NCBI GenBank assembly: GCA_041389495.1
Contig: JAWKRT010000005.1
Span: 235,001-299,000, forward strand
Length of the DNA: 64,000 bases
Source: Myxococcota bacterium
Lineage (GTDB): Bacteria; Myxococcota_A; UBA9160; UBA4427
Direction of reading: 5' to 3'
The translations under genes and the position numbers were made by a program. Below, piece after piece: positions 48,092-59,347 of the stretch. How positions within the stretch are numbered: position 1 is the first letter of the stretch; every line of letters starts with the position of its first letter. The notes under the pieces were generated by a model, which had not been told where the DNA came from, searched no databases, and saw only the letters and a list, made by a program, of their open reading frames with translations.

Positions 48092-49396
48092 ATGATCGAT
48101 CGTTATTCGCTGCCCGAGATGGCGGCGATCTGGTCCGAAGAAGGCAAGTACCGCCGCTGGCTCGACGTCGAGCTCGCGGTGGTCGACGTGCTCGCCGAGC
48201 GCGGCGTCGTTCCCGCCGAGAGCGCGCGAACCATCCGCGAGCGCGCCGGCTTCGACGTCGCGCGCATCCAGGAGATCGAGGCCGAGGTCCGCCACGACGT
48301 GATCGCGTTCACGACGAACGTCGCGGAGCACGTCGGCCCCGAGTCCCGCTGGGTGCACTACGGGATGACGTCGAGCGACGTGCTGGACACGGCGCTCGCG
48401 CTGCAGATCCGCGACGCGGGTGCACTGCTGCTCGCCGAGTGCGACGCGCTCTCCGACGCGCTGCGGGCGCGCGCGCTCGAGTTCAAGCACGAGCCGTGCG
48501 TCGGCCGCACGCACGGCGTGCACGCCGAGCCGACGACGTTCGGCCTCAAGTTCCTGATCTTCTGGAAGGCCGTGCGCCGGGCCCGCGCGCGCATCGCGCG
48601 CGCGCTCGACGAGGCCGCGGTCGGAAAGATCTCGGGCGCGGTCGGCACCTTCGCGCACCTCGACCCGACGGTGGAGGAAGCCGTGTGCGCCCGCCTGCGC
48701 ATCGGCTTCGAGCCCGCTGCGAGCCAGGTCGTGCAGCGCGACCGGCACGCGGCCTTCGTGGCCGCGCTCTCGATCGCCGCCTCGACGCTCGAGCAGATGG
48801 CCGTCGAGTTCCGCCACCTCGCGCGCACCGAGGTGCGCGAGGTCGAGGAGGAGTTCGGGAAGGCGCAGAAGGGCTCGTCCGCGATGCCGCACAAGCGAAA
48901 CCCGTGGCGCTTCGAGACGGTGACGGGCCTCGCTCGCGTGGTGCGCAGCCATTCGCAGGCGGCGATGGAGAACCTGGCGCTCTGGCACGAGCGCGACATC
49001 AGCAACTCGTCGGTCGAGCGCATCGTGCTGCCCGACGCGACGATCGCGCTCCACTTCATGCTCCGCCGCATGACGGGCCTCGTCGCGAGCCTTCGCGTCT
49101 TCCGCGACCGCGTGCGCGCGAACCTCGAGCTCACGCAGGGGCTCGTGTTCAGTGGGACGCTGCTGCTCGCGCTGGCCGAGAAGGGGCTCACGCGCGAGGT
49201 CGCGTACCGGCTCGTGCAGGGGCACGCGATGGAGACGTGGGAGAAGGGCGGCGACTTCCGCGAGCGCGTGCTCGCGGACGCCGCGATCACCGAGCACCTG
49301 TCGAAGGAGGAGATCGACCGCGCGTTCAGCCTCGACCACGCGCTGCGCCACGTCGACGCCATCTTCGAACGGACGCTCGCGGAGGAAGGCTCGTGA
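48092..49396 (+). CDS. purB: Adenylosuccinate lyase
   Basis: 434 residues; acts twice in purine synthesis, splitting SAICAR and adenylosuccinate with release of fumarate. The signature is GSSAMPHKRNP, with catalytic residues also in MTSSDVLDTA and GRTHGVHAEP. The ATG at 48092 gives the usual short bacterial (Bacillus-type) enzyme beginning MIDRYSLPEMAAIWS. Its stop overlaps the GTG of purS. Confidence 0.96.
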   Translation: MIDRYSLPEMAAIWSEEGKYRRWLDVELAVVDVLAERGVVPAESARTIRERAGFDVARIQEIEAEVRHDVIAFTTNVAEHVGPESRWVHYGMTSSDVLDTALALQIRDAGALLLAECDALSDALRARALEFKHEPCVGRTHGVHAEPTTFGLKFLIFWKAVRRARARIARALDEAAVGKISGAVGTFAHLDPTVEEAVCARLRIGFEPAASQVVQRDRHAAFVAALSIAASTLEQMAVEFRHLARTEVREVEEEFGKAQKGSSAMPHKRNPWRFETVTGLARVVRSHSQAAMENLALWHERDISNSSVERIVLPDATIALHFMLRRMTGLVASLRVFRDRVRANLELTQGLVFSGTLLLALAEKGLTREVAYRLVQGHAMETWEKGGDFRERVLADAAITEHLSKEEIDRAFSLDHALRHVDAIFERTLAEEGS

Positions 49397-49638
49397 AGGC
49401 ACGAGTGCTCGTGACGCTGAAGCCCGACGTGCTCGATCCGCAGGGCCAGGCGATCCAGAAGGCGATCCGCTCGCTCGGTCACGCGGGCGTGCGCGACGTG
49501 CGGCAGGGCAAGGTGTTCGAGGTGGAGCTCGACGCGCAGGACGCCGCGTCGGCGCGCGAGCTGCTCGCGAAGCTCGCCGACCAGCTGCTCGCGAACACGG
49601 TGATCGAGGACTACAGGGTCGAGATCGCCGGCGAATGA
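49393..49638 (+). CDS. purS: Phosphoribosylformylglycinamidine synthase subunit PurS
   Basis: 81 residues; the small bridging subunit that joins PurQ and PurL in the three-part FGAM synthase. Recognised by ARVLVTLKPDVLDPQGQAI and KVFEVELDA. The start overlaps the purB stop (GTGA) and the end overlaps the Aba4-like gene (ATGA). It is separated from purQ and purL by nearly 4 kb. Confidence 0.93.
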   Translation: MKARVLVTLKPDVLDPQGQAIQKAIRSLGHAGVRDVRQGKVFEVELDAQDAASARELLAKLADQLLANTVIEDYRVEIAGE

Positions 49639-50096
49639 CGCCGCCGCAGCTCGAGCTGGCGTTCGCGCTCGCGAACGCGAGCGTGATGCCGTGGTGGGCG
49701 GTGTTCGTCGTCGCGCCGCGCTCGCGCGCGGCGGCGCGGCTGGCCTCGCACGGCGCCGTGTTCGCGGCGCTCGGCGCGCTCTATGCGGGTCTCGTGGTCG
49801 CGGCGTTCGGCGCAGGCCCTGCGGGCCCGTCGACGGCGAGCCCGCTCGCGGCGGCGTCGTGGCGCGCCGTCCTCGGCACCGACTCGGGCTTCCTCGCGGG
49901 CTGGGTCCACTACCTCTGCTTCGACCTGTTCGTCGGCGCCTGGATCGTGCGCGAGGCGAGGCGCATCGACGTGGCCCCGCGCGTCGAGCTGCTCTTCGCG
50001 TGGCTGCTCGGCCCGCTCGGCCTGCTGCTCTTCCTCGCGCGACGCGCGCGTCGCCTCCGCTCGTTCGGTGGCCTCGGCGAGATCGACGCCGCCTGA
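49635..50096 (+). CDS. Aba4-like (DUF4281) membrane protein
   Basis: 153 residues with about four transmembrane helices. The phrases MPWWAVFVVAPRS, GWVHYLCFDLFVGAWIVREA and LLGPLGLLLFLARR match the DUF4281/ABA4 family; the plant member ABA4 is needed for neoxanthin formation, while bacterial members have no settled role. The ATG overlaps the purS stop (ATGA), so it is translated from the pur message. No carotenoid gene is visible nearby. Confidence 0.8.
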   Translation: MTPPQLELAFALANASVMPWWAVFVVAPRSRAAARLASHGAVFAALGALYAGLVVAAFGAGPAGPSTASPLAAASWRAVLGTDSGFLAGWVHYLCFDLFVGAWIVREARRIDVAPRVELLFAWLLGPLGLLLFLARRARRLRSFGGLGEIDAA

Positions 50097-50117
50097 CGGC
50101 GAGCACCCGAAACGAGA

Positions 50118-50149
50118 ACGGCGCCCCGGGCCGTGGCCCGGGACGCCGT
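50118..50149. terminator. Bidirectional terminator hairpin
   Basis: ACGGCG pairs with CGCCGT and, inside one mismatch, CCCGGGCC pairs with GGCCCGGG around a tiny loop. This is the most stable hairpin noted in the window. It lies between the convergent Aba4-like and porin genes and is flanked by T-richer sequence on both sides, so it can serve both. Confidence 0.7.
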
Positions 50150-50181
50150 CTCCTTCGCTCGGTCGGTGTCGTTCTTCCGCG

Positions 50182-51501
50182 CTAGAAGGCGTAGAAGAGC
50201 TGTGCGCCGACGATGAGCTGATCGTCCTCGAAGTCGTCGAAGATCCGCTTCAGGCCAGTGGTCGTGAGGACCTTCTGCCACTGGATCTCCGCCCGCGCCG
50301 TCAGGCCGTCGACCACGAGGAAGTCGATCGTGCCCGTCGTCGAGAGGAGCTCCGTGTTCGGGCCGCCCGTGGCACCCGAGAGCGGGTGGACGCCACCGAG
50401 GTCGTCCTCGATGCTCGCCCACTCGAAGCGACCGCCGAGGCCGAGGCGATCCGTGACGCCCGCACGGGCACCGACGGCGATGCCGAGCGCCTTCACGTCC
50501 TTCGCGGCGGCGTTGTTCGGGTTGAAGTCGACGCGGTTGTAGGTGATGTCCGCGTAGGCGAGGAGCGCGTCGCTCGGCGTGATCTCGACCACGCCGTTCA
50601 GGATGTACGCGTTGTCCTTGTTGCCGCCGCCGAACGTCTCCGCGTCGCCGCCGTACTCACCGCTGAACAGGACCGTCACCATGTCCGTGCCGTAGCCCAG
50701 CTGCCAGATGAAGTCCTTGATGCCGTCGACGTCCGCCTGGTTGGGCGCGATGCCGTTCACCGCGCCGACCATCCAGCTCAGGCCACCCGCCTCGCCCGAG
50801 AGCTTCACGCCGATCTGGTCGAACGGCTGCATGCCGTTGAACGTGAAGCCGCGGGTGATGTTGATGTTCTTCGTCGTGTCGACCACTTCGTAGCCGATGT
50901 GCGTGAAGAACTTGCCGGCGGTCAGCTTGATGCCGCTGTTCTCGTACTCGAGGTAGGCCTGGCCGACGTACAGCGCGTTGCCGTTGCCGACGAAGCCCGT
51001 GCCGAGCACCTCGGCCGTGGCGCCGTAGACGAGGTCGATCCCGAAGCCGACCGGGCTCTCGTCCGAGGTCGACCGCGACATCGACAGCCAGACCTGGTCC
51101 AGCTGGATCGAGTTGTGGTCGGGGTGGAACGGGTTCATGCCCGCGACCGAGTTGGCGCCGTTCGAGCCGACCGGTCCGCCGGGACCACTTCCGGGCGTGT
51201 CCGTGTTGTAGAAGTACGACGTGGCGATCGATCCCGAGAAGTCCGTCTTCTCGAGGAACGATGCGAGCGCCGAGAGCGAGCTGCGCTCTTCGAGGCCGGC
51301 ACCCCGGATCACGCTGTTCTGCTCCTCGATCCGCGACTGCTGCTGGTCGACCTGATCCTGCAGCTTCATGACGATCTCTCGCATCTGGCGGAGCTCGGAT
51401 TCCACCGAGTCATCCGCTGCGGTCGCAGGGCCGACCGCGAGCGCGGCGACCGCCGCGCCCATTCCGAGGACTCGCGCACGAGTCCATGCACTGGAGCGCA
51501 T
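50182..51501 (-). CDS. Outer-membrane beta-barrel porin (BBP2-like)
   Basis: 439 residues with a signal peptide (GMGAAVAALAVGPATAA), a short coiled coil (QMREIVMKLQDQVDQQQSRI) and then an amphipathic barrel ending in a C-terminal phenylalanine (AQLFYAF), the outer-membrane sorting signature. The barrel phrases GQAYLEY, LTAGKFFTHIGYEVVD and PFDQIGVKLSG resemble the beta-barrel porin-2 (OmpL-like) family. The substrate is unknown. The start ATG 51501 has AGGAGGTGG about 8 nt upstream, the best ribosome site in the window, which suggests high expression. Confidence 0.85.
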   Translation of the reverse strand: MRSSAWTRARVLGMGAAVAALAVGPATAADDSVESELRQMREIVMKLQDQVDQQQSRIEEQNSVIRGAGLEERSSLSALASFLEKTDFSGSIATSYFYNTDTPGSGPGGPVGSNGANSVAGMNPFHPDHNSIQLDQVWLSMSRSTSDESPVGFGIDLVYGATAEVLGTGFVGNGNALYVGQAYLEYENSGIKLTAGKFFTHIGYEVVDTTKNINITRGFTFNGMQPFDQIGVKLSGEAGGLSWMVGAVNGIAPNQADVDGIKDFIWQLGYGTDMVTVLFSGEYGGDAETFGGGNKDNAYILNGVVEITPSDALLAYADITYNRVDFNPNNAAAKDVKALGIAVGARAGVTDRLGLGGRFEWASIEDDLGGVHPLSGATGGPNTELLSTTGTIDFLVVDGLTARAEIQWQKVLTTTGLKRIFDDFEDDQLIVGAQLFYAF

Positions 51502-51533
51502 CAAGACCACCTCCTGGTTGTGGTGACAGCGAC

Positions 51534-51555
51534 TTGCTCCCCCCCATAGGAGCAA
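51534..51555 (-). promoter_or_regulatory. Hairpin in the porin leader
   Basis: TTGCTCC and GGAGCAA form a 7-bp stem with an 8-nt loop, 32 nt upstream of the porin start. It could stabilise the porin message or be a regulatory site. I could not identify a confident promoter in the remaining 205 nt up to purC. Confidence 0.45.
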
Positions 51556-51760
51556 TCGCCGTGCCCGGATGTAGCAGCTCGGCACGTCTTCGCCTAGAGC
51601 TGCATCTTTCGGCCCAACCGTGTGGATTCCCGACACTTCTCGTGCCCGTCAAGGAGTCGTCGAACGCCTGTGAAACGGGCACGGACCGGCCCGCCGCGGC
51701 GGGATCCTTGCGGGATCGGCGGGAGTGTGCTCGCTCGCGGTGCCGGCGGCGCGGTGTGGC

Positions 51761-52726
51761 CTACGCGGCGCCGAGGTTGCGCGCGAGGCGCGGCAGCGGG
51801 TCCTCGACGTTCGGCTCGAACGGCCGGCCCGTGACGGTCTCGAACGTCTCGATGTAGCGGCGCGCCGCCTCGCAGCGGACGTCGTCCGGGATCGACGGCG
51901 GCGGGCCGTCCCCCTTGTAGCCGCGCTCGCCGAGCCACAGGCGCAGGTACTCCTTGTCGAGCGCGGGCGGGCTCTCGCCCCGCGACATCGCGCGGTCGTA
52001 CCCGTCGCGATACCAGTACCGCGACGAGTCGGGCGTGTGGATCTCGTCGATCACCACGATGCGCCCGTTCTCGTCGAGCCCCATCTCGTACTTCGTGTCG
52101 ACGAGGACGAGCCCGCGGCTCTCGGCGAACTCCTGCCCCATGCGGAAGAGCGCGTGGCCGATGCGCGCCGCCTCGTCGTACAGCTCCGCCGTGATCGCAC
52201 CGCTCGCGATCAGCTCCTCGCGCGACGCGAGCTCGTCGTGCTCGCCCTGCTCGGCCTTCGTCGTCGGCGTGAGCAGCGGCTCGGGCAGCCGTTCGTGCCG
52301 CTTCATGCCGTCGCGCAGCGCGTGGCCGCAGTACGTGCGCTCGCCGCGCTCGTACGCCGTCCAGATCGACGTGCTCGACGACCCCGTCAGGTAGCCGCGG
52401 AACACGAACTCGACCGGCAGGATGCGGCACTCCTTCACGATCGAGACGCAGGGGTCGGGCACCTCGATCAGGTGGTGCGGCGCGATCCCCGACACCTTGT
52501 CGAACCAGAAGGCGGCCGTCTGGTTCAGCACCTGGCCCTTGAGCGGGATCGTGCCGAGCACGACGTCGAACGCGCTCACGCGGTCGGTGACGACGATGGT
52601 GCGGCGCCCGTCCGCGACGTAGCTGTCGCGCACCTTGCCTTCGATGCGCCGTCCGAGGTTCGTGAAGTCCGTGCGCTCCAGCGTCTTGTCGCAGAGTGCT
52701 CGCAGATCGCCGAGGTCGATGCCCAC
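51761..52726 (-). CDS. purC: SAICAR synthase
   Basis: 321 residues; joins CAIR and aspartate in purine synthesis. Motifs include GKVRDSYV, DRVSAFDVVLG, EFVFRGYLTGS, LVDTKYEMGLDENG and VIDEIHTPDSSRYW. It is the longer (about 300-residue) form of the enzyme. GTG 52726 has AGGAG about 7 nt upstream. It is transcribed against the rest of the pur cluster. Confidence 0.95.
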   Translation of the reverse strand: MGIDLGDLRALCDKTLERTDFTNLGRRIEGKVRDSYVADGRRTIVVTDRVSAFDVVLGTIPLKGQVLNQTAAFWFDKVSGIAPHHLIEVPDPCVSIVKECRILPVEFVFRGYLTGSSSTSIWTAYERGERTYCGHALRDGMKRHERLPEPLLTPTTKAEQGEHDELASREELIASGAITAELYDEAARIGHALFRMGQEFAESRGLVLVDTKYEMGLDENGRIVVIDEIHTPDSSRYWYRDGYDRAMSRGESPPALDKEYLRLWLGERGYKGDGPPPSIPDDVRCEAARRYIETFETVTGRPFEPNVEDPLPRLARNLGAA

Positions 52727-52803
52727 GCGCGTCTCCTGCCGCCGTCGATCGCGCGGAGGCGCGGGTGGGGGGCGGCGTTCGAGGGAAGGGGAGGTCGCCG
52801 CGC

Positions 52804-52832
52804 ATTGAAACCCGCGTGCGCGGCCGGGGCAA
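52804..52832 (-). promoter_or_regulatory. Promoter of purC
   Basis: On the minus strand TTGCCC (52832-52827) and TTCAAT (52809-52804) are separated by exactly 17 nt. The leader to the purC GTG would be about 70 nt. It overlaps back-to-back with the divergent promoter at 52842. Confidence 0.55.
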
Positions 52833-52841
52833 GCGCGCGGC

Positions 52842-52850
52842 GGGTAGACT
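52842..52850 (+). promoter_or_regulatory. Extended -10 promoter, GGGTAGACT
   Basis: GGGTAGACT ends 10 nt before the ATG of the small membrane protein gene. No -35 is visible and no ribosome site precedes the ATG, so the message is probably leaderless or nearly so. Confidence 0.45.
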
Positions 52851-52860
52851 CGCGCGCGAC

Positions 52861-53289
52861 ATGGGTGGCGAAGAGCGCGGGGAGCGGAGGACGGGCCGTG
52901 CGGGCGCACCGGGCGGGGGGCGGTGGCGCGGCCGCGCGGGCCGCCTCGCGGACGCCGCTTCGCCCGCCCTCGCCGGTCTCCTCGTCGACGCGACCGACCT
53001 CGCGACGTTCGGTCCGCTCGGGCTCGCGATCGGTGGCCTGGCGGGCGCGCTCGTCGGCTGGCAGGTCGCGCCGCGCCTCGGCCTCGCGGAGCGTCGCTGG
53101 CTGCCGAGCCTGCTCGCGGGCGTGTACTGCATGGCGCCCGGCACGTCCTTCGTGCCGCTCGCGACGCTGCTCGCCGTCGCCGGCAGCCTGCTCGGCGCGA
53201 TCCCGAAGGACGCGGCGCCCGCTCGCGGCGACGCCATCGAGGCGGAGTTCCGCGTGCGCGAGGAGCCGGGCGAGCGCGCGCCGGATTGA
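52861..53289 (+). CDS. Small membrane protein of unknown function
   Basis: 142 residues. A basic, Gly/Arg-rich N-terminus of 30 residues is followed by two or three hydrophobic segments (FGPLGLAIGGLAGALVGW, LPSLLAGVYCMAPG, ATLLAVAGSLLGAI) and a charged tail. I do not recognise the family. Codon use looks like that of its neighbours. It lies between purC (divergent) and purQ (same strand), with its own promoter. Confidence 0.6.
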   Translation: MGGEERGERRTGRAGAPGGGRWRGRAGRLADAASPALAGLLVDATDLATFGPLGLAIGGLAGALVGWQVAPRLGLAERRWLPSLLAGVYCMAPGTSFVPLATLLAVAGSLLGAIPKDAAPARGDAIEAEFRVREEPGERAPD

Positions 53290-53322
53290 GGCCCGCCGCG
53301 CGGCCGCGACCGCGCCGGGCGT

Positions 53323-53352
53323 TTGACCGCGCCCGCTGTCCTCGGGTATGCT
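53323..53352 (+). promoter_or_regulatory. Promoter of purQ-purL-purF
   Basis: TTGACC (53323-53328) and TATGCT (53347-53352) with an 18-nt spacer and a GGG just upstream of the -10. This is the best sigma-70-like promoter seen in the window. The leader to purQ is about 155 nt and could carry control; I see no PurR box or purine riboswitch core. Confidence 0.65.
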
Positions 53353-53515
53353 GCGCGCCGCTCCCAGGCCGCACAACTCCGCGAAATCAAAGGCGTAACG
53401 CGGTGAGCAGCGCTCGCCGCGCACGCCCGACGGCCCGTCCTCCGCAGGCGGGCGTGGCTCCGGCGCTCCCCGCATCCAACGTGGGCGGCGGCGGGGCGCG
53501 AGAGGTCCCCCAGCC

Positions 53516-54213
53516 TTGTTCGCCGTGATCCAGTTTCCCGGCTCGAACGACGACCGCGACATGGTGTTCGCGCTGAAGAGCGTGCTCGGCGCCGACGCGC
53601 GCCTCGTCTGGCACCGCGATGCCACGCTCCCGCCCGGCACGCAGGGCGTGCTGCTGCCCGGCGGGTTCTCGTACGGCGACTACCTGCGCTGCGGGGCGAT
53701 GGCGCGCTTCTCGCCGATCGTCGCCGACGTGATGCGCTTCGCGGCCCATGGCGGCCCCGTGCTCGGCACGTGCAACGGCTTCCAGATCCTGTGCGAGGCG
53801 GGACTGCTGCCGGGCGTGCTCGTGCGCAACCACCATCTCCACTTCGTCTGCGAGCCCGTGCACGTGCGCGTCGAGAACGCGCGGGCGCCCTTCGCCTCGC
53901 GCACGCGCGCGGGCGAGGTGCTGCGCATCCCGATCAAGCACGGCGAGGGCGCGTACACCGCGACGCCCGAGCAGGTCGCGGCGCTCGAGGCGGGCGGCCA
54001 GGTCGTGCTCCGCTACTGCGAGCCGGACGGTCGCGTGACCCCGGCCGCCAACCCGAACGGCTCGGTCGGCAACATCGCCGGCATCACGAACGCCGCGGGC
54101 AACGTCTTCGGCCTGATGCCGCACCCCGAGCACGCGGTCGAGGCCGCGATCGGCGGCACCGACGGTGCGAAGCTGCTCGGCTCGCTCGTCGACTTCGCGC
54201 GGAGGGCGTCGGC

Positions 54214-54217
<4 letters not shown>
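53516..54217 (+). CDS. purQ: Phosphoribosylformylglycinamidine synthase subunit PurQ
   Basis: 233 residues; the glutaminase subunit that supplies ammonia to PurL. The nucleophile is in GTCNGFQILCEAGLLPG, the oxyanion region in LLPGGFSYGDYLRCGA and the catalytic His/Glu in MPHPEHAVE. The usual PGSNCDRD reads PGSNDDRD. Start TTG 53516 gives the normal N-terminus (MFAVIQFPGSN); GTG 53525 would cut it. The stop overlaps the purL start. Confidence 0.94.
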
Positions 54218-56498
<2,281 letters not shown>

Positions 56499-56502
<4 letters not shown>

Positions 56503-57971
56503 GGCACGACGTGGTGCGCGAACGCTGTGCCCGTCTCGCCGATGCGCACCGCGCCGATCGCTTCCACGACGAGTGCGGCGTCTTCGGCATCTGGGGCCAC
56601 GAGGAAGCCGCCCACATCACGTATCTCGGTCTCTATGCGCTGCAGCACCGCGGCCAGGAGGCGTGCGGGATCGTCGCGTCGAACGGGCACGAGCACATCG
56701 CGCACCGCGCGCAGGGCCTCGTCGCGGACACGTTCGGCGAAGGCACGCTGCAGCGCCTCGCCGGCCGTCACGCGATCGGCCACGTGCGCTACTCGACCGC
56801 CGGCGGGAGCAGCATCCGCAACGCGCAGCCCATCTGCGCGACGACCGACGGCGGGCCGGTCGCGATCGCGCACAACGGCAACCTCGTGAACGCGCTCGCG
56901 ATCCGAAAGGAGCTCGAGGGGCGCGGCGCGATCTTCAGCTCGAACGCCGACAGCGAGGTCATCCTCCACCTGCTCGCGCGCTCGCGCGAGCCGTCGCTCG
57001 AGGAGCGGCTGATCGACGCGCTCTCGCGCGTGAAGGGCGCATTCAGCCTCGTGATGCTCACGGACGAGGCGCTCATCGCGGCGCGCGACCCGGACGGCTT
57101 CCGGCCGCTCTCGCTCGGTCGGCTCGGCACCTCGTACGTCGTCGCGAGCGAGACCTGCGCGCTCGACCTGATCGGCGCGACCTACGAGCGCGACATCGAG
57201 CCCGGCGAGGTGGTGGTCGTGAGGCGCGGCCGGCTGCGCAGCCTGCGCCCCTTCGGGCGCGACCAGCGCGAGCACTTCTGCATCTTCGAGCACATCTACT
57301 TCGCGCGGCCCGACTCGAACCTGCTGCGCACCAACGTGTACTCGTTCCGCAAGGAGCTCGGGCGCGCGCTCGCGCGCGAGCACCCCGCGAAGGTGGACAT
57401 GGTGGTTCCCGTCCTCGACTCGGGCGCCGCCGCCGCGCTCGGCTACGCCGAGGCCTCGGGCGTCCCCTACGAGACCGCGCTCATCCGCAACCACTTCGTG
57501 CAGCGCACCTTCATCGAGCCGACGCAGTCGATCCGCGACTTCCGCGTGCGCGTGAAGCACAACGCCGTGAGCGGCTTCGTCGAGGGCAAGCGCGTCCTGC
57601 TGGTCGACGACTCGATCGTGCGCGGGACCACGCTGCGCAAGATCGTGCAGCTCGTGCGCGAGGGCGGGGCGAGCGAGGTGCACCTGCGCGTCTCGTCGCC
57701 GCCGACGATCGGCCCGTGCCACTACGGCATCGACACGCCGACGCGCGACGAGCTCATCGCGCACCAGCACTCGGCGCGCGAGATCGCCGACCTCCTCGGT
57801 GCGGACTCGCTCGAGTACCTCTCGCTCGAGGCGCTGCGCGCGCTCGCGGCCGCGCAGATCAAGCACGGCATCTGCGACGCCTGCTTCAGCGACGAGTACC
57901 CGGTGCCCGTCGACGCCGAGCACGGCGCGCCCCAGCTCTCGCTCTTCCACACGCTCGACGACGGCGAGTAG
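56499..57971 (+). CDS. purF: Amidophosphoribosyltransferase
   Basis: 490 residues; first committed step of purine synthesis, making phosphoribosylamine from PRPP and glutamine. A 25-residue propeptide precedes the N-terminal nucleophile Cys26 in DECGVFGI. The PRPP loop is VLLVDDSIVRGTT. Cysteines in HFCIFEH, GPCHYGID and CDACFS match the ligands of the [4Fe-4S] cluster of the Bacillus-type enzyme, so this is the iron-sulfur, self-processing form. ATG overlaps the purL stop. Confidence 0.96.
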
Positions 57972-58120
57972 CGCCGCGCCGGTCGGGGTGCGGTCGGGGT
58001 TTTCCCCAGGAACGCGCCCCGCCGATCGCCCCGAGACGGTCCAGCCACGCGCGCGTTCGTCCGATCCGGCCCGGCGGCGCGGCGACCCCGACGGGCGGGG
58101 CGCGCGGCGCCGGAGGGCCG

Positions 58121-59347
58121 ATGCCGGACGCCGCGCGATCGCTCCGAGTCGGCTTCGACTCCGAGGCGGACTTCCGCCGCGAGTACCAGTCCAACATCGC
58201 CAACGGCGGCATCTTCGTCGCGACGAACGTCGGGTTCGACGCGCGCGAGGCCGTGCGCGTCGAGATCGGCCTCGACTGGATCGGCGAGGTCGTCGCGCTC
58301 GAGGGCGAGGTCGTGCACGTCGTGACGCGCGAGCTCGCGGGCGCGGCCGCGACGCCGGGCGTCGCCGTGCAGTTCACGCTGCGCGCGAGCGACCTGCGCG
58401 ACCGCTTCGAGCCGCTGCTCGGCAAGGCCATCTCCGACGACGAGCGCGAGGCCGGCGACGGACGGCGCGCCGCGCGCCGCGCGCAGGTGCGGGTTCCCGC
58501 GATCGTGCGCACCGCGGACGGCCGCGAGATCGAGGGCCGCACGCGCGACCTCAGCCTCTCGGGTGCGCTCGTCGGCATCGGCGAGCACGATGTCGCGCCG
58601 GGCGAGTCGGTCGTCGTCGTGCTCGCGAACCCGTACGCGGACGCGGAGCTCGAGCTCGAGGGAACGGTGGTGCGGCGCGCGCCCGCGCCGGCCGGCGCGG
58701 GAACCGCGGTCGGCATCCGCTTCGACGTCGAGCCGCGCGACGCGCGCACGGTCGAGGAGTTCGTCGAGGCCGTGCGCGCGGCCGAGCACCGCCGCCGGCT
58801 CGGCGGCATCACGGGCCCGATCGCCGAGGTCGGCATCGAGAACCTGCTCCAGATGTTCGGGACGTGCGCGCCGCGCGGCACGCTGCGGCTCGTCTGCGGC
58901 GACGACGAGGGCGTCGTGATGTTCGAGCAGGGCATGCTGCGCTGCGCGCGGCTCGGCGAGAGCGCGGGGCGCAAGGCGCTCGCGCGCCTGCTCGAGTTCC
59001 GCGAGGGCACCTTCGAGTTCGAGGCGCGCACCGACGAGGCCGCCTATCGCGGCGACCCGCTGCCCCTCGACGCCGCGATGCTCGACGCGCTGCGGCTGCT
59101 CGACGAGAGCCAGCGCCCGGGTGCGGCGACGCTCGACCCCGCCGCGCGCCTCGCCGTCGACGCGGCGAAGCTGCGCGCGGCGCGGGGCGAGCTCTCGCAG
59201 TCGGAGGAGGCGATCCTCGACCTCGCCGCCGTCGGCATGACGGTCGGCAAGGTCATCGACGTGATTCCCGAGCCCGACGAGGAGATCCGCCAGCAGATCC
59301 TCGCGCTCGTCGAGCGCGGGCTGCTCGCGATCCGCGACGCCGGCTGA
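58121..59347 (+). CDS. Double PilZ-like and DUF4388 regulatory protein
   Basis: 408 residues. The first 105 are a PilZ-like domain of the kind frequent in myxobacteria (FRREYQSNIANGGIFVATN, ending GVAVQFTL) with no clear arginine motif. The second (about 115-225) has RRAARRAQVRVPAIV and RDLSLSGALVGI, resembling the RxxxR and D/NxSxxG cyclic-di-GMP sites. A DUF4388 (PATAN-like) domain follows (about 230-340, IENLLQMFGTCAPRGTLRL), then a helical tail ending in a winged-helix-like segment. Probably a cyclic-di-GMP responsive scaffold or regulator. The start ATG 58121 has GGAGGG about 4 nt upstream. Confidence 0.8.
   Translation: MPDAARSLRVGFDSEADFRREYQSNIANGGIFVATNVGFDAREAVRVEIGLDWIGEVVALEGEVVHVVTRELAGAAATPGVAVQFTLRASDLRDRFEPLLGKAISDDEREAGDGRRAARRAQVRVPAIVRTADGREIEGRTRDLSLSGALVGIGEHDVAPGESVVVVLANPYADAELELEGTVVRRAPAPAGAGTAVGIRFDVEPRDARTVEEFVEAVRAAEHRRRLGGITGPIAEVGIENLLQMFGTCAPRGTLRLVCGDDEGVVMFEQGMLRCARLGESAGRKALARLLEFREGTFEFEARTDEAAYRGDPLPLDAAMLDALRLLDESQRPGAATLDPAARLAVDAAKLRAARGELSQSEEAILDLAAVGMTVGKVIDVIPEPDEEIRQQILALVERGLLAIRDAG

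Noticed and set aside
53403..53528. GTG-started 41-codon frame in the purQ leader, ending just after the purQ start
   Set aside because: Only a weak ribosome site and an Ala/Pro/Arg-rich product. It could be a coupled leader peptide but nothing beyond the overlap supports it.
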